A stretch of 64,000 nucleotides of DNA from Hyphomicrobiaceae bacterium (GTDB lineage: Bacteria > Pseudomonadota > Alphaproteobacteria > Rhizobiales > Xanthobacteraceae). This document shows positions 1 to 8,728 of the stretch, one piece after another. A program made the position numbers and the translations under genes. The notes beneath the pieces were generated by a model, which worked only from the letters and a program-made list of their open reading frames with translations, had not been told where the DNA came from and did no database searches. Location of the stretch: assembly GCA_947472885.1 (NCBI GenBank), contig CANJBX010000015.1:1-64000 (forward strand), in the 5' to 3' direction. Position 1 is the stretch's first letter, and every line of letters begins with the position of its first letter.

Positions 1-113
1 GTCGCCTTGATGGCCACGCGCTCTTGCCAAAACTTATCCTGGGGGTAAAGTTCACTAACGGGTTGGAGGTCATCGCCAAGGCGAGCGACCTTCAGGACGA
101 AACCGCCGCCTAA
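1..113 (+). CDS. C-terminal end of an unidentified protein, cut by the left edge
   Basis: An open frame entering at base 3 runs to a TAA at 111-113 and encodes about 36 residues ending in DLQDETAA. The third codon positions are mostly G or C, as in the real genes around it, and the sequence does not look like a random shadow. The preceding part lies outside the window, so neither family nor function can be named. It is on the same strand as the DUF4169 gene, which follows after about 260 bases. Confidence 0.45.
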   Translation, partial: RLDGHALLPKLILGVKFTNGLEVIAKASDLQDETAA

Positions 114-372
114 AAGATCAGGCCGTCACCAACTTTAGGCGATAGCTCTTTTCTGAAACTTCAGAAGATTTTATCGTAGCTACCATTTGAGCAACAAAAC
201 TCGCGCTTTGGCGCAATTTATGCTGCGTAATTAATCGTTTGTGACCACTAATCACCATTTTTCAATGGAACAAAAAAGGTATCCGGGGCCTTTGTATAGG
301 CACATTTAGCCCTGACTATAAAGTCAACAAACACAAACGTACGAGCCGACTACCGAGTGAAGACCATCGTGC
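114..372. other. AT-rich intergenic region upstream of the DUF4169/RHH pair
   Basis: No coding frame is convincing here, and the base composition is clearly more AT-rich than the neighbouring genes. A small hairpin with stem TTCTGAA/TTCAGAA lies near 152-167 and could end the preceding gene, although it lacks a long T run. The promoter of the DUF4169 gene should lie in the distal part, where TTGTAT (about 293) and TATAAA (about 318) are visible with a poorer than ideal spacing. Confidence 0.4.
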
Positions 373-561
373 ATGGGCGAAGTCGTAAACCTACGCGTTG
401 AACGCAAACGCAAACGGCGTAAGCAAGATGCCGTAAAGGCGACCGAGCAGCGCGCCCTGCACGGCGCTACCAAGAGCGAGAAATCGCTGGAGGAAGCCCG
501 TGAAGAACGCGCAAAACTTAACCTCGACCAACACCGGCTCGACACTGGAGACCGCGAATGA
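373..561 (+). CDS. DUF4169 family small basic protein
   Basis: This 62-residue, very basic and highly charged protein begins MGEVVNLR and continues with a run of Arg/Lys, then ALHGATK and repeated Glu/Ala/Lys, ending near LDQHRLD. This matches the short alphaproteobacterial DUF4169 family, whose members share the MGE(V/I)VNLR start and an RxLHGRTK-like block. The function of the family is unknown. No signal peptide or membrane segment is visible. Its stop overlaps the next gene's start (ATGA), so the two are translationally coupled. Confidence 0.75.
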   Translation: MGEVVNLRVERKRKRRKQDAVKATEQRALHGATKSEKSLEEAREERAKLNLDQHRLDTGDRE

Positions 562-845
562 AAAGCCAGGTTGTCAAACGATCAATCGTGATTGCGCACC
601 ACAAGACCAGCGTAAGCCTTGAGGACGCATTCTGGAACGGATTGAAAGAGATCGCGACGATCCGCAACATCGCGTTGTCTGATCTCGTGTCGTCGATCGA
701 CAAGGAACGCAAGCACGGCAATCTGTCGTCGGCGATCCGCCTGTTTGTCCTCGATTATTATCGCGGGCAGAACAACACGGGCACACAATCCGATGACAGC
801 AGCTCGTCGGACGCGCTGCACCGTCGTCAGGCGCTCTCTGCCTGA
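558..845 (+). CDS. ribbon-helix-helix domain protein (RHH_4 type)
   Basis: This 95-residue protein contains KRSIVIAHHKTSVSLEDAFW followed by a helix-rich segment and ends the domain with SSAIRLFVLDYYRG. It is typical of the alphaproteobacterial ribbon-helix-helix family (arylsulfate sulfotransferase-like RHH, RHH_4), a small probable DNA-binding fold in which the beta strand precedes two helices. The tail after residue 75 is low complexity (Asp/Ser). The ATG overlaps the DUF4169 stop by four bases, so the two are one operon. The DNA target is not known. Confidence 0.75.
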   Translation: MKSQVVKRSIVIAHHKTSVSLEDAFWNGLKEIATIRNIALSDLVSSIDKERKHGNLSSAIRLFVLDYYRGQNNTGTQSDDSSSSDALHRRQALSA

Positions 846-854
846 TCTGACCAG

Positions 855-3800
855 CTATTGCGCAATTGGCGCCAGCGGCGCTGACTCGATTGCAGGCGGA
901 GTGCGCTGTGACGGCGCCTCCGCCTGTGGTGTTTCTGGAGCAGCCTGACGCCGCAGGAGCTGTTCCATATCTGCGTTGATCTTCTCCCATCGCTCGGCCT
1001 CGCGTTCTTCCAGTTCAAGTTTCCTGGCCGCGCGGTCCACGGCCTGAAGCGTAAGCCATCCAACCAGCGGCGACACATCGACCGTGCGGCGCGGTGTGGC
1101 AATCGGTCCCTTCAGCATCACGGAGATCTCCGGCCGCTGCGAGGCCGTCGTGCCTGCCCCGATTTGCGCGCCCGTCAACGTAAAGCGCGCATCCAGCACC
1201 TCATCCACGAGGTCGATGCTGCCGGCGACGGCAAGACTGCCCGCCTGCGGCGGCGTCACGAACTTGCCAAGGCGGACGCGGCCTGCGGAAATTTCAATCG
1301 GCGCCGTGGCTTGCGCAAAGCTATACGTGCTGGCGTCCATGACCCGCGTAACGACTTCGGTGATGCGCGGGGCCGCAACCGGCGCGCCACGCTCGACAGC
1401 ACGAATGGCAACGTCGATGGCCTTGGCGTCAAGTCCCGCGATCTGCGCATTCTCCAATGTAACCGTGCCCGTGCCGCGCAACGCACCGATCAAATTGGCA
1501 GGCGTGGTGCCGGCACCTTCAAATTCAATCCGGGACGACAACTTTCCCTGCACGGGTGCAGTACCGGAAGCACGGATGACGCCGTTGGCGTCGGCGTTCG
1601 CAATTGCGATATTGCCGCGCGCGGAAAGACCGCCCGCACCGGAGGAAAACTTCATCTGCCCCGACAGGCTGCCGTTTCCGACATTCCCGTTCACGTTGTC
1701 GAAAGTGATCTCCGACGGCGCAAAACTGACGGTGCTGCGAAATTTTCGTGCGAGGACGGCTGGCATGACCTCGGCCTGAGCGACTTCCAATTCAATCTTG
1801 CCGCGCAAATCCGCCAGTGGACTTGCCGCGAACGGCTGCGACGGCCATGCCGCAGGTTTTGCGGGTGGCGGCATGCCGATCAATGCCGCAACAAGGGACG
1901 GCGCATCGAGCGTGTCCGTCGAAATCGAACCCTCGATGCGTCCCTGCGCATCGCGCACGACGCGTCCGCCGATATTTGCCGCACGGACTTTTCCAGCAAG
2001 ATCATTGAAAGCAATCGCGCCGTCGCCGATGACGATGTTGCTCTTAAGCGCCAGCGGAAGCGCCGCCGGATCGCGGCGCAAGCCACGCAGGTCCGCGACC
2101 GCTACCGACACCGTGAATTTACCGCCGACGTCAGCACCAACGACCCGCAAGGCTCCCGACGCCGTACTATCGATCCCCTCGCCTGCGAGCGTGGCTTCGA
2201 TGCGAAGGTCGCCATTGGCCGGGCCGTTGGCGGAAACCGTCAGGCTCGCGGGACGCTTGTTGGGCGCCAGCACACGGTCGAGCCCCAGCAACGTCAGCAA
2301 CGCCGCATCGTCCGATCCGATCTGTGCATTCAGCTTAAGATGGGTGTCCGCGAGCTTGTCGATGCTGCCGGCCGCATCGCCGCTGACATTCACGCGCAGC
2401 GCACCCAGTTTTCCATTGAACGCAAGCTTGCCAACCGTCGCCGGGCCGGCCGATGCGGGCTGCGGGTCGATCCTGATCGACGCCTCGATGACCGCCGGCG
2501 CAAGCCGCGCCGCATAGCGCGACAACGTATCGGCGGCATCGGGAGCCACCTTGCGCAACAATGCGGCGACACCATCGACCTTTTGCGCATTGAGCGACAC
2601 CGCAATGGCACCGCGCGGCGGCACCGACAGGATATCGATCTGACCGCTGGCGCTGACCGCCGCGCCGCCGAAGTCACCGATGGACAGCTTCTCGATCCGC
2701 AAGCCGCTGGCGTCGTACCGGACGTTGGCCTTGGTTGCCGTCGCCTCAATGCCCGCGTAGGTCATGCGGCCGATATCGAGCGCCAGCGCAATGTCGCCGG
2801 GCCGCGTGAACGAGGCGCCTGAAAACGCAGCATTGAAGAACCCGACCGCGCCATCGACATCGAATTCGCCGGCGCTCAGCGCGGCATCGAGCTTGGCGCT
2901 CTGGCCGCTGCGCGCATAGGTGTAGGCGAGCCGTCCCTCGAACGCCTTGCGGTCCGACTCGGCGCGCACCCGGTCAATCGCAAAACGCTCCTTGCCAAAC
3001 GCCACTTCACCGCGCAGCTTGAGCGGCGCAATCGCGCTGCGCGCACGCTCAAAGCCTTCAAGCCAGGCGAGCAACGCACGCGGGTCGGCCGAATCCAGCG
3101 ACACCGGACCGGAAAACTCTCCGCCCTGCTCCGCGCTGTCGATCCGGCCCGACAATGCAACCTGCGTGTAGCCCGGGGCGCGAAACTCGAAATTCTCGAT
3201 GCTCCACGCATCGTTCGCGAACTTGAGATCGCCGCGCACCGATTGCAGCGGCGCACCGCTCAGTGTCACGGAATCGATACCGATACCGAGGCTCACCGGC
3301 ATCGGCAGACGGCCCAGATCGCCGAGCGATTCCGTCAGTCCCCGCACCGCAGCCAGCGGCAAGCGGCTCGCCACATCGGAGGCCGCCATCGCGCGGTCGA
3401 GATCAATCTGCCGCGCCGAGAGTACGCCGCTCAAGTTCGGCGTTCTGCCAAAGTTCATGTCGGCGGTGCCGGTCAGCCGGCTGATGCGTTCCTCGGGGCC
3501 GTATTGCAGTTCGATCTGTTCAAACAGCGCGCCGCGCACATCCGCCTTGATCTTGCTCGCGATGCGCCACGGATCGTTCGCCACCGTCTTGCCACCGGCG
3601 AGTTCGACGCCCGCCGGCCGCACCACGGACAGCGTGCCTTCATAGCGCGGCTTGCCGGCTTCCAGCGTGACCAGCCCATCGGTCTCGAACGCCAGCGGCC
3701 GGTCGGCCGGGTCGAGATTGAAATGCAGGCGCAGACCGCCCTCGGCGTTGCGGCCGGTCGCGAGCCGGTACTTGTAGGCGCGGCCAGCAGAAGCAAACGC

Positions 3801-4334
3801 GCCCTCCCCTTTCACCGCACCAGCGAGCGAACGGATCTCGCCGGTAAATGACAATTTCTGCAACACAAGCCGCCCGCCGCTGGTGGCATCGTCCAATGCG
3901 AGGTTGCCGCCGGTGACCGCGATGCGGTCGATGGAGATGCGATCAAGATCGACGCCGGGTACGGCGTTACGCGCGACGATCTGGCCGCTGGCATCGAGAC
4001 CAAGACTGACGTCAGGCGCCTCCAGCGTCAGCAGCGCAGCACGCCACTCGCCCTTCATCGCCGAACCCAGCGACAACTCGGCGCGCGCAACCTGCGCCCC
4101 GAAAACGGGAGCCGCCCGCGATCCGACCTCCACATCGCGCAGTACAATAATAGGTATCGGCAGCAGACGGACATCGATGGCGCCGCCGATCCGCACCGGC
4201 AGGCCGGCAATCCGGCTGGCTTCGCTTTCAAAGCCCGAGCGATAGCGGCCCCAGTCGATAAACAACGGCCCGGCCAGCGCCGTTACCAGCGCCAGAATGA
4301 GCGCAACGCCCAATCCAAGCAGCGTGTGTTGCAC
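855..4334 (-). CDS. AsmA family protein (large envelope protein)
   Basis: The protein is 1159 residues. It starts with one hydrophobic segment (residues about 5-25, LGLGVALILALVTALAGPLF), followed by the AsmA N-terminal signature FIDWGRYR and IAGLPVRIGGAIDVRLLP. A very long beta-rich body follows, with repeated short segments such as LSGRIDSAEQGGEFSG. The C-terminal AsmA_2-like region ends in a charged coiled segment and a Pro/Ala-rich tail. AsmA proteins are inner-membrane anchored, lie in the periplasm and belong to the bridge-like lipid transfer group implicated in phospholipid transport to the outer membrane. It lies 87 bases downstream of the FAD-linked oxidase gene and is probably separately expressed. 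The exact cargo is unknown. Confidence 0.88.
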   Translation of the reverse strand: MQHTLLGLGVALILALVTALAGPLFIDWGRYRSGFESEASRIAGLPVRIGGAIDVRLLPIPIIVLRDVEVGSRAAPVFGAQVARAELSLGSAMKGEWRAALLTLEAPDVSLGLDASGQIVARNAVPGVDLDRISIDRIAVTGGNLALDDATSGGRLVLQKLSFTGEIRSLAGAVKGEGAFASAGRAYKYRLATGRNAEGGLRLHFNLDPADRPLAFETDGLVTLEAGKPRYEGTLSVVRPAGVELAGGKTVANDPWRIASKIKADVRGALFEQIELQYGPEERISRLTGTADMNFGRTPNLSGVLSARQIDLDRAMAASDVASRLPLAAVRGLTESLGDLGRLPMPVSLGIGIDSVTLSGAPLQSVRGDLKFANDAWSIENFEFRAPGYTQVALSGRIDSAEQGGEFSGPVSLDSADPRALLAWLEGFERARSAIAPLKLRGEVAFGKERFAIDRVRAESDRKAFEGRLAYTYARSGQSAKLDAALSAGEFDVDGAVGFFNAAFSGASFTRPGDIALALDIGRMTYAGIEATATKANVRYDASGLRIEKLSIGDFGGAAVSASGQIDILSVPPRGAIAVSLNAQKVDGVAALLRKVAPDAADTLSRYAARLAPAVIEASIRIDPQPASAGPATVGKLAFNGKLGALRVNVSGDAAGSIDKLADTHLKLNAQIGSDDAALLTLLGLDRVLAPNKRPASLTVSANGPANGDLRIEATLAGEGIDSTASGALRVVGADVGGKFTVSVAVADLRGLRRDPAALPLALKSNIVIGDGAIAFNDLAGKVRAANIGGRVVRDAQGRIEGSISTDTLDAPSLVAALIGMPPPAKPAAWPSQPFAASPLADLRGKIELEVAQAEVMPAVLARKFRSTVSFAPSEITFDNVNGNVGNGSLSGQMKFSSGAGGLSARGNIAIANADANGVIRASGTAPVQGKLSSRIEFEGAGTTPANLIGALRGTGTVTLENAQIAGLDAKAIDVAIRAVERGAPVAAPRITEVVTRVMDASTYSFAQATAPIEISAGRVRLGKFVTPPQAGSLAVAGSIDLVDEVLDARFTLTGAQIGAGTTASQRPEISVMLKGPIATPRRTVDVSPLVGWLTLQAVDRAARKLELEEREAERWEKINADMEQLLRRQAAPETPQAEAPSQRTPPAIESAPLAPIAQ

Positions 4335-4421
4335 TGATGAAGGCTCCCGCCGCAGCGGCCTGGAACCAGATTCCAGACCGTACCCGAGACTCGCATGCCA
4401 CGGGTCGGCGGCGATTATATG

Positions 4422-5852
4422 TCAGGCTCGCGGGTTTGCGCCAAGCGTGACGATTTTACCGGGGTTCATGATGTTTTGGGGGTCGAGCGCACGCTTGAGC
4501 GAGCGCATGACGTCGAGCGCCGCCTCGCCATGCTCCTCCGGCAGGTATTTCATCTTGCCCTGCCCGACGCCGTGCTCGCCGGTACAGGTGCCCTCCATCG
4601 CCAGCGCGCGTTCGACCAGCCGATGCAGGAACGCTTCGGCGCGCGCAATTTCCGCGCTGTTGGCGGCATCCACCAGCAGCAGCATGTGAAAATTACCGTC
4701 GCCGACATGGCCGACAATCGGTGCGATCAGTTTGCTCTCGACAAGGTCGCGCTGGCTTTCCGTGACACATTCTGCAAGCCGCGAAATCGGCACGCAGACA
4801 TCGGTCGAAAGCGCGCGCAGGCCGGGCCGCAGCGCACACGCCGCCCAGTAGCCGTCATGCCGGGCGCGCCAGAGCCGCGTGCGGTCCTCCGGCTTGGTCG
4901 CCCATTCAAAAGGTCCGCCGCCGAATTCCCTGGCGATCTCGCCGAAGCGTTCGGATTGCTCCGCCGTGCCGGCTTCGGTGCCGTGGAATTCGACCAGCAA
5001 CAAAGGCTTTTCGGGCAACGTCAGCTTGGAATAGGCGTTGCTGGCCTTCACCTGCAGTTCGTCGAGCAGCTCGATGCGCGCAACCGGAATGCCCGACTGG
5101 ATGGTCATGATGGTGGCATTGCAGGCGGCCTCCACGGATGGAAACGAGCAGATGCCGGCGGCGATGGATTCCGGGATGCCGGAGAGCTTCAGCGTGATCT
5201 CCGTAATGATGCCGAGCGTACCCTCGGAGCCGACCAGCAGCCGCGTGAGGTCGTAGCCCGCTGACGACTTCCTCGCACGGCTTGCGGTCGAGATCAGTTC
5301 ACCGTTGGCGAGTACCGCCTTCAGCGACAGGACATTGTCTTTCATCGTGCCGTAGCGCACGGCGTTGGTGCCGGAGGCGCGTGTCGAAGCCATGCCGCCG
5401 ATGGAAGCATTGGCGCCGGGGTCGATAGGAAAGAATAGGCCCTGGTCGCGCAAATATTCGTTGAGCTGCTCGCGCGTGACACCGGGTTCGACCACACAGT
5501 CGAGATCCTCGGCATGAACCGTAATGATGCGGTTCATATCGCGCAGATCGATGCAGACGCCGCCCTGCGGCGCGTTGACCTGCCCTTCGAGCGACGAGCC
5601 GGTTCCGAAGGCGATGACCGGCGCACTGTGTTTGGCGCAAATCTTCACAATGCCCTGCACATCGTCGGCGGATTGCGGAAACACCACCGCATCCGGCGGC
5701 TGATTGGGCAGCCACGTCGTCGTATGGCCGTGCTGCTCGCGCACCGCCTGCGAGGTGACGACGCGGTTGCCGAAGGCTGCCGTCAATTCGGTAATGGCGG
5801 CGGCGATGGCGCCGTCGCGTTTCGGATCCAGGGTACGCTGTGGAATTGCCAT
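4422..5852 (-). CDS. FAD-linked oxidase, D-lactate dehydrogenase (cytochrome)/GlcD type
   Basis: This 476-residue protein belongs to the vanillyl-alcohol-oxidase FAD-binding superfamily. The FAD_binding_4 region (residues about 48-225) shows PQSADDVQGIVKIC, the FGTGSSLEGQ loop, DPGANASIGGMAST and GSEGTLGIIT. The C-terminal FAD-oxidase_C domain shows VGHVGDGNFHMLLL and ends with the CTGEHGVGQGKMKYL and DPQNIMNPGKI motifs. The family oxidises 2-hydroxyacids such as D-lactate, D-2-hydroxyglutarate or glycolate and passes electrons to the respiratory chain. The substrate here cannot be chosen from sequence alone. It lies 20 bases downstream of a Bug-type receptor gene, suggesting oxidation of an imported hydroxyacid. 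Confidence 0.9.
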   Translation of the reverse strand: MAIPQRTLDPKRDGAIAAAITELTAAFGNRVVTSQAVREQHGHTTTWLPNQPPDAVVFPQSADDVQGIVKICAKHSAPVIAFGTGSSLEGQVNAPQGGVCIDLRDMNRIITVHAEDLDCVVEPGVTREQLNEYLRDQGLFFPIDPGANASIGGMASTRASGTNAVRYGTMKDNVLSLKAVLANGELISTASRARKSSAGYDLTRLLVGSEGTLGIITEITLKLSGIPESIAAGICSFPSVEAACNATIMTIQSGIPVARIELLDELQVKASNAYSKLTLPEKPLLLVEFHGTEAGTAEQSERFGEIAREFGGGPFEWATKPEDRTRLWRARHDGYWAACALRPGLRALSTDVCVPISRLAECVTESQRDLVESKLIAPIVGHVGDGNFHMLLLVDAANSAEIARAEAFLHRLVERALAMEGTCTGEHGVGQGKMKYLPEEHGEAALDVMRSLKRALDPQNIMNPGKIVTLGANPRA

Positions 5853-5872
5853 TCCACAGTCCTAGCAAACAA

Positions 5873-6856
5873 TCAGTCGGCGAAAAACCCCGAGGCTTTG
5901 ACGACAGGTTCCCATTTCGCGGCGTCGGCTTTCTGAATGGCGCCGAGTTCGGCACCGCTTGTTCCGGTCGGGTCGAGGCCAAAGCCGGTCAACCGTTCCT
6001 TGATGTCGGGCAAACGCACCGCATCAGCAACGGCCTTATTGAGTCGCGCGATCACGGCGTCCGGGGTCTTCGCCGGCACGAACATGCCGTACCAGCCGGT
6101 GCCGACGATATCGATCCCACTCTCCTTGAAGGTCGGGACGCCCTTGTAACCGAGCGACGGCTTTGTGCCGGAAGTCGCAATCACCCGAATCTTGCCGGCG
6201 TTATGCAGTTCGAGGAAATCGCTCGCCGTCGATGACACCATCGGGATCTGTCCGCCCATCAAATCGACGATGGCCGGAGCGCCGCCCTTGTAGGCGATGT
6301 GGTTCATCTCAATCCCGATGGCTTTGCCGAACATCAGGCCGAAGAAGTGCGGCAATGCGCCCGCACCGGGCGAGCCGTACTGCGCCTTCGTCGGATTGGC
6401 CTTGATCCACGCGATGAGTTCCTGCGGCGTCTTGGCCGGAACGTCATTGTTGACCGCGAGCGCGAAATCGAAAGTGCAAACCTGCGACAGCGGCCGCAAT
6501 TCGGTGAACGGATCGTAGTCGAGTTGCTTGTAGACGAACGGATAGATCGTCACCGCGGCGAACGGCGTGTAGAGCAGCGTCAATCCATCGGGCGCCGCAT
6601 TCTTGACAGCGACCACGCCGATGCGCCCCGCACCGCCGGTGCGGTTTTCGACCACGACGGACTGACCGAGCGCCGCCTGCATCCTGTCCGCGATCAACCG
6701 GACCGAACCGTCGCCGCTGCCACCGGCGGCGAACGGAAAGATAATGCGGATGGTGCTGCCTTGCGCATTCGCAACATGCGGCGCAGCGAGCGCGGCCACC
6801 GATGCACCCAGACCGAGAGAGACCTGACGGCGGTCGAGTTTTACATTCCCCTCCAT
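5873..6856 (-). CDS. Bug/TctC-family tripartite tricarboxylate transporter receptor
   Basis: This 327-residue periplasmic solute-binding protein starts with a probable Tat-type signal (DRRQVSLGLG, then a hydrophobic stretch to AAPHVANAQ). It then shows the Bug family pattern: IRIIFPFAAGGSGDGSVR, VVVENRTGGAGRIG, a VNNDVP-type segment and VPTFKESGIDI. The family binds carboxylates and feeds a TctA/TctB permease, but no permease genes are present here, as is common for these expanded families. The ATG at 6856 follows GGGAGGA with a short spacer. It sits 15 bases after the sulfatase stop, so the sulfatase, receptor and oxidase genes probably form one transcript. Confidence 0.9.
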   Translation of the reverse strand: MEGNVKLDRRQVSLGLGASVAALAAPHVANAQGSTIRIIFPFAAGGSGDGSVRLIADRMQAALGQSVVVENRTGGAGRIGVVAVKNAAPDGLTLLYTPFAAVTIYPFVYKQLDYDPFTELRPLSQVCTFDFALAVNNDVPAKTPQELIAWIKANPTKAQYGSPGAGALPHFFGLMFGKAIGIEMNHIAYKGGAPAIVDLMGGQIPMVSSTASDFLELHNAGKIRVIATSGTKPSLGYKGVPTFKESGIDIVGTGWYGMFVPAKTPDAVIARLNKAVADAVRLPDIKERLTGFGLDPTGTSGAELGAIQKADAAKWEPVVKASGFFAD

Positions 6857-6871
6857 GCATTCCTCCCGGTT

Positions 6872-8533
6872 TTATTTTTTCAATAAGGTATCGGCACTGT
6901 CACCACGATAGCGGCCCCAGTATTTGTCGTCGATATCGGTTTCGTCCCAGACGCCGATCAGGATGCCGAATTGCTGGGCGCGGCCGCGCATACCCTTGAT
7001 CTGCTCTTCCGAGCGCGTCACGCGCTGCGACTGGCGCAGACCCCATTCGGCAAGACGCTCGGAATAACGCTGGCGCACGTCGGCATACTTAAGGTCGCTG
7101 CCAAGGTCTTTGAGTTCCTGCGGATCGTTCCTGAGATCGAACAGCATGGGCCGGAATCCGATGGCATGGACGTATTTCCACTCCTTGTCGGCGATCATGA
7201 ACAGCCGCTGATCGCTTGGTGCGGACGTGAACGCCGAACCATACTGGATCGAATAGTCGTATTCGCTGACGACGTAGTTGCGCCATTGCTCCGGCTTCCT
7301 GCCGGCTACGAGCGACAGCAGCGAACGACCTTCCAGCCGGTGCGACTCTTTCGTTGCGTCGCCGCCAAAGGCCTCGAGGAATGTCGGCGCAAGGTCGATG
7401 GCTTCGACCAGTTCATCGCAGGTCGTGCCGCGCGCGGCATCAGCCTCGGCGGACGGATCGAAGATGATGAGCGGGACTTTCACCGACGGTTCATGGAACA
7501 ATTCCTTTTCGCCAAGCCAGTGATCGCCGAGATAATCGCCGTGGTCCGACGTGAACACGATCATGGTGTTGTCGAAATAGCCGCCGTCCTGCAGGAACTC
7601 GAACAGCACACCCATCTGGTCGTCGATCTGCTTGATGAGACCCATGTAGACCGGGATGACTTCCTCACGTACTTCGTCGCGCGCGAAGCTCTTGCCGATC
7701 AGATATTCCTGGAATGCCTTGACGACCGGATGCGGATTGTTGCGCTCTTCCTCGGAGCGCACCACCGGCACCACGTCCTTCGCGCTATACATTGCGTTAT
7801 AAGGTGCGGGCGCGATATAGGGCCAGTGCGGCTTGATATAGGAAAGGTGGACACACCACGGCTTGTCGCCGGCTTCGCGGATGAAATCCATGCCGCGGCG
7901 GGTCATGTAGGGCGTCTCGGAGTCTTCTTCCTTCACGCGCGCGGGCTTGCGCGCATTCTTCATCGCCCAGCCCGACGCCAGTTCGTTGCCCTCGCCCTCC
8001 GCCGCATTGGCCCAGTCGTGCCACGGGTTCTCGCCCTCGTAGCCCTTCTCGTTGAGATAGCGGTTGTAGCGCGGCTGCGGATCGCGCGTGCCGGCAGGAC
8101 CGCGTCCATGCAAACCGTCGTCGCGCTCGTAAGGGTCGAATCCGCATTCGGAAACCCGGACACCGATGATCGACTTGGGATCGATGCCGAGGCGCTCCAT
8201 GCCTTCCTTGTCGGCGGTCATGTGCGTCTTGCCGACCAGTACCGTCTCGACCCCCAGCGCGCGGTAATAATCGCCCATGGTCAGTTCGCCGACGTTGAGC
8301 GGAATGCCATTCCAGTTCGAGCCGTGCGAGTTCATGTAGCGGCCGGTATAGAAGCTCATGCGCGACGGCCCGCAGATCGGCGACTGCACATAGGCGCGCG
8401 TGAAGCGCACGCCGCGCTTCGCCAGCGCGTCGATGTTCGGCGTCTTGAGCGTCGGATGGCCCGCGCAGGAGAGATAATCCCAGCGCAGCTGGTCGCACAT
8501 GATGAAGAGGACGTTTTTGACTTTACGCGGCAT
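6872..8533 (-). CDS. sulfatase/alkaline phosphatase superfamily hydrolase
   Basis: The 553-residue protein begins with the superfamily metal-binding strand KNVLFIMCDQLRWDY. It carries CGPSR at residues 54-58, the C-x-P-S-R motif whose cysteine becomes formylglycine in type I sulfatases and in some phosphonate monoesterases. A second metal-site region (IVFTSDHGDYLGDHW) follows near residue 325. No signal peptide is visible, which suggests a cytoplasmic enzyme. The first start consistent with family length is the ATG at 8533, preceded by GGGAGG; longer forms only add unrelated residues. The natural substrate (sulfate, phosphonate or phosphate ester) cannot be told apart from sequence. It is probably the first gene of an operon with the receptor and FAD-linked oxidase. 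Confidence 0.87.
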   Translation of the reverse strand: MPRKVKNVLFIMCDQLRWDYLSCAGHPTLKTPNIDALAKRGVRFTRAYVQSPICGPSRMSFYTGRYMNSHGSNWNGIPLNVGELTMGDYYRALGVETVLVGKTHMTADKEGMERLGIDPKSIIGVRVSECGFDPYERDDGLHGRGPAGTRDPQPRYNRYLNEKGYEGENPWHDWANAAEGEGNELASGWAMKNARKPARVKEEDSETPYMTRRGMDFIREAGDKPWCVHLSYIKPHWPYIAPAPYNAMYSAKDVVPVVRSEEERNNPHPVVKAFQEYLIGKSFARDEVREEVIPVYMGLIKQIDDQMGVLFEFLQDGGYFDNTMIVFTSDHGDYLGDHWLGEKELFHEPSVKVPLIIFDPSAEADAARGTTCDELVEAIDLAPTFLEAFGGDATKESHRLEGRSLLSLVAGRKPEQWRNYVVSEYDYSIQYGSAFTSAPSDQRLFMIADKEWKYVHAIGFRPMLFDLRNDPQELKDLGSDLKYADVRQRYSERLAEWGLRQSQRVTRSEEQIKGMRGRAQQFGILIGVWDETDIDDKYWGRYRGDSADTLLKK

Positions 8534-8728
8534 TTTCTTGTGCTTTCCCTCCCGAACGCGCGGCCAGCATGGCATGCGGGGAAGCAGGATTTCCATGCCC
8601 ATCGCAGATGACATGACGAGATTACCGTTTTCCCACGGTTTTCGAGCCATTTCAGAGGCTTGCCGCCCTCGCAAAGTGGCGGTGCCGATGCCATCTTAGG
8701 ACACAAGAGAATCAAGGACATTTCGCAC

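Noticed and set aside
1164-2822. 552-codon open frame antisense to the AsmA gene
   Set aside because: It is a shadow frame rich in Arg and Gln; the AsmA protein on the other strand is well supported.
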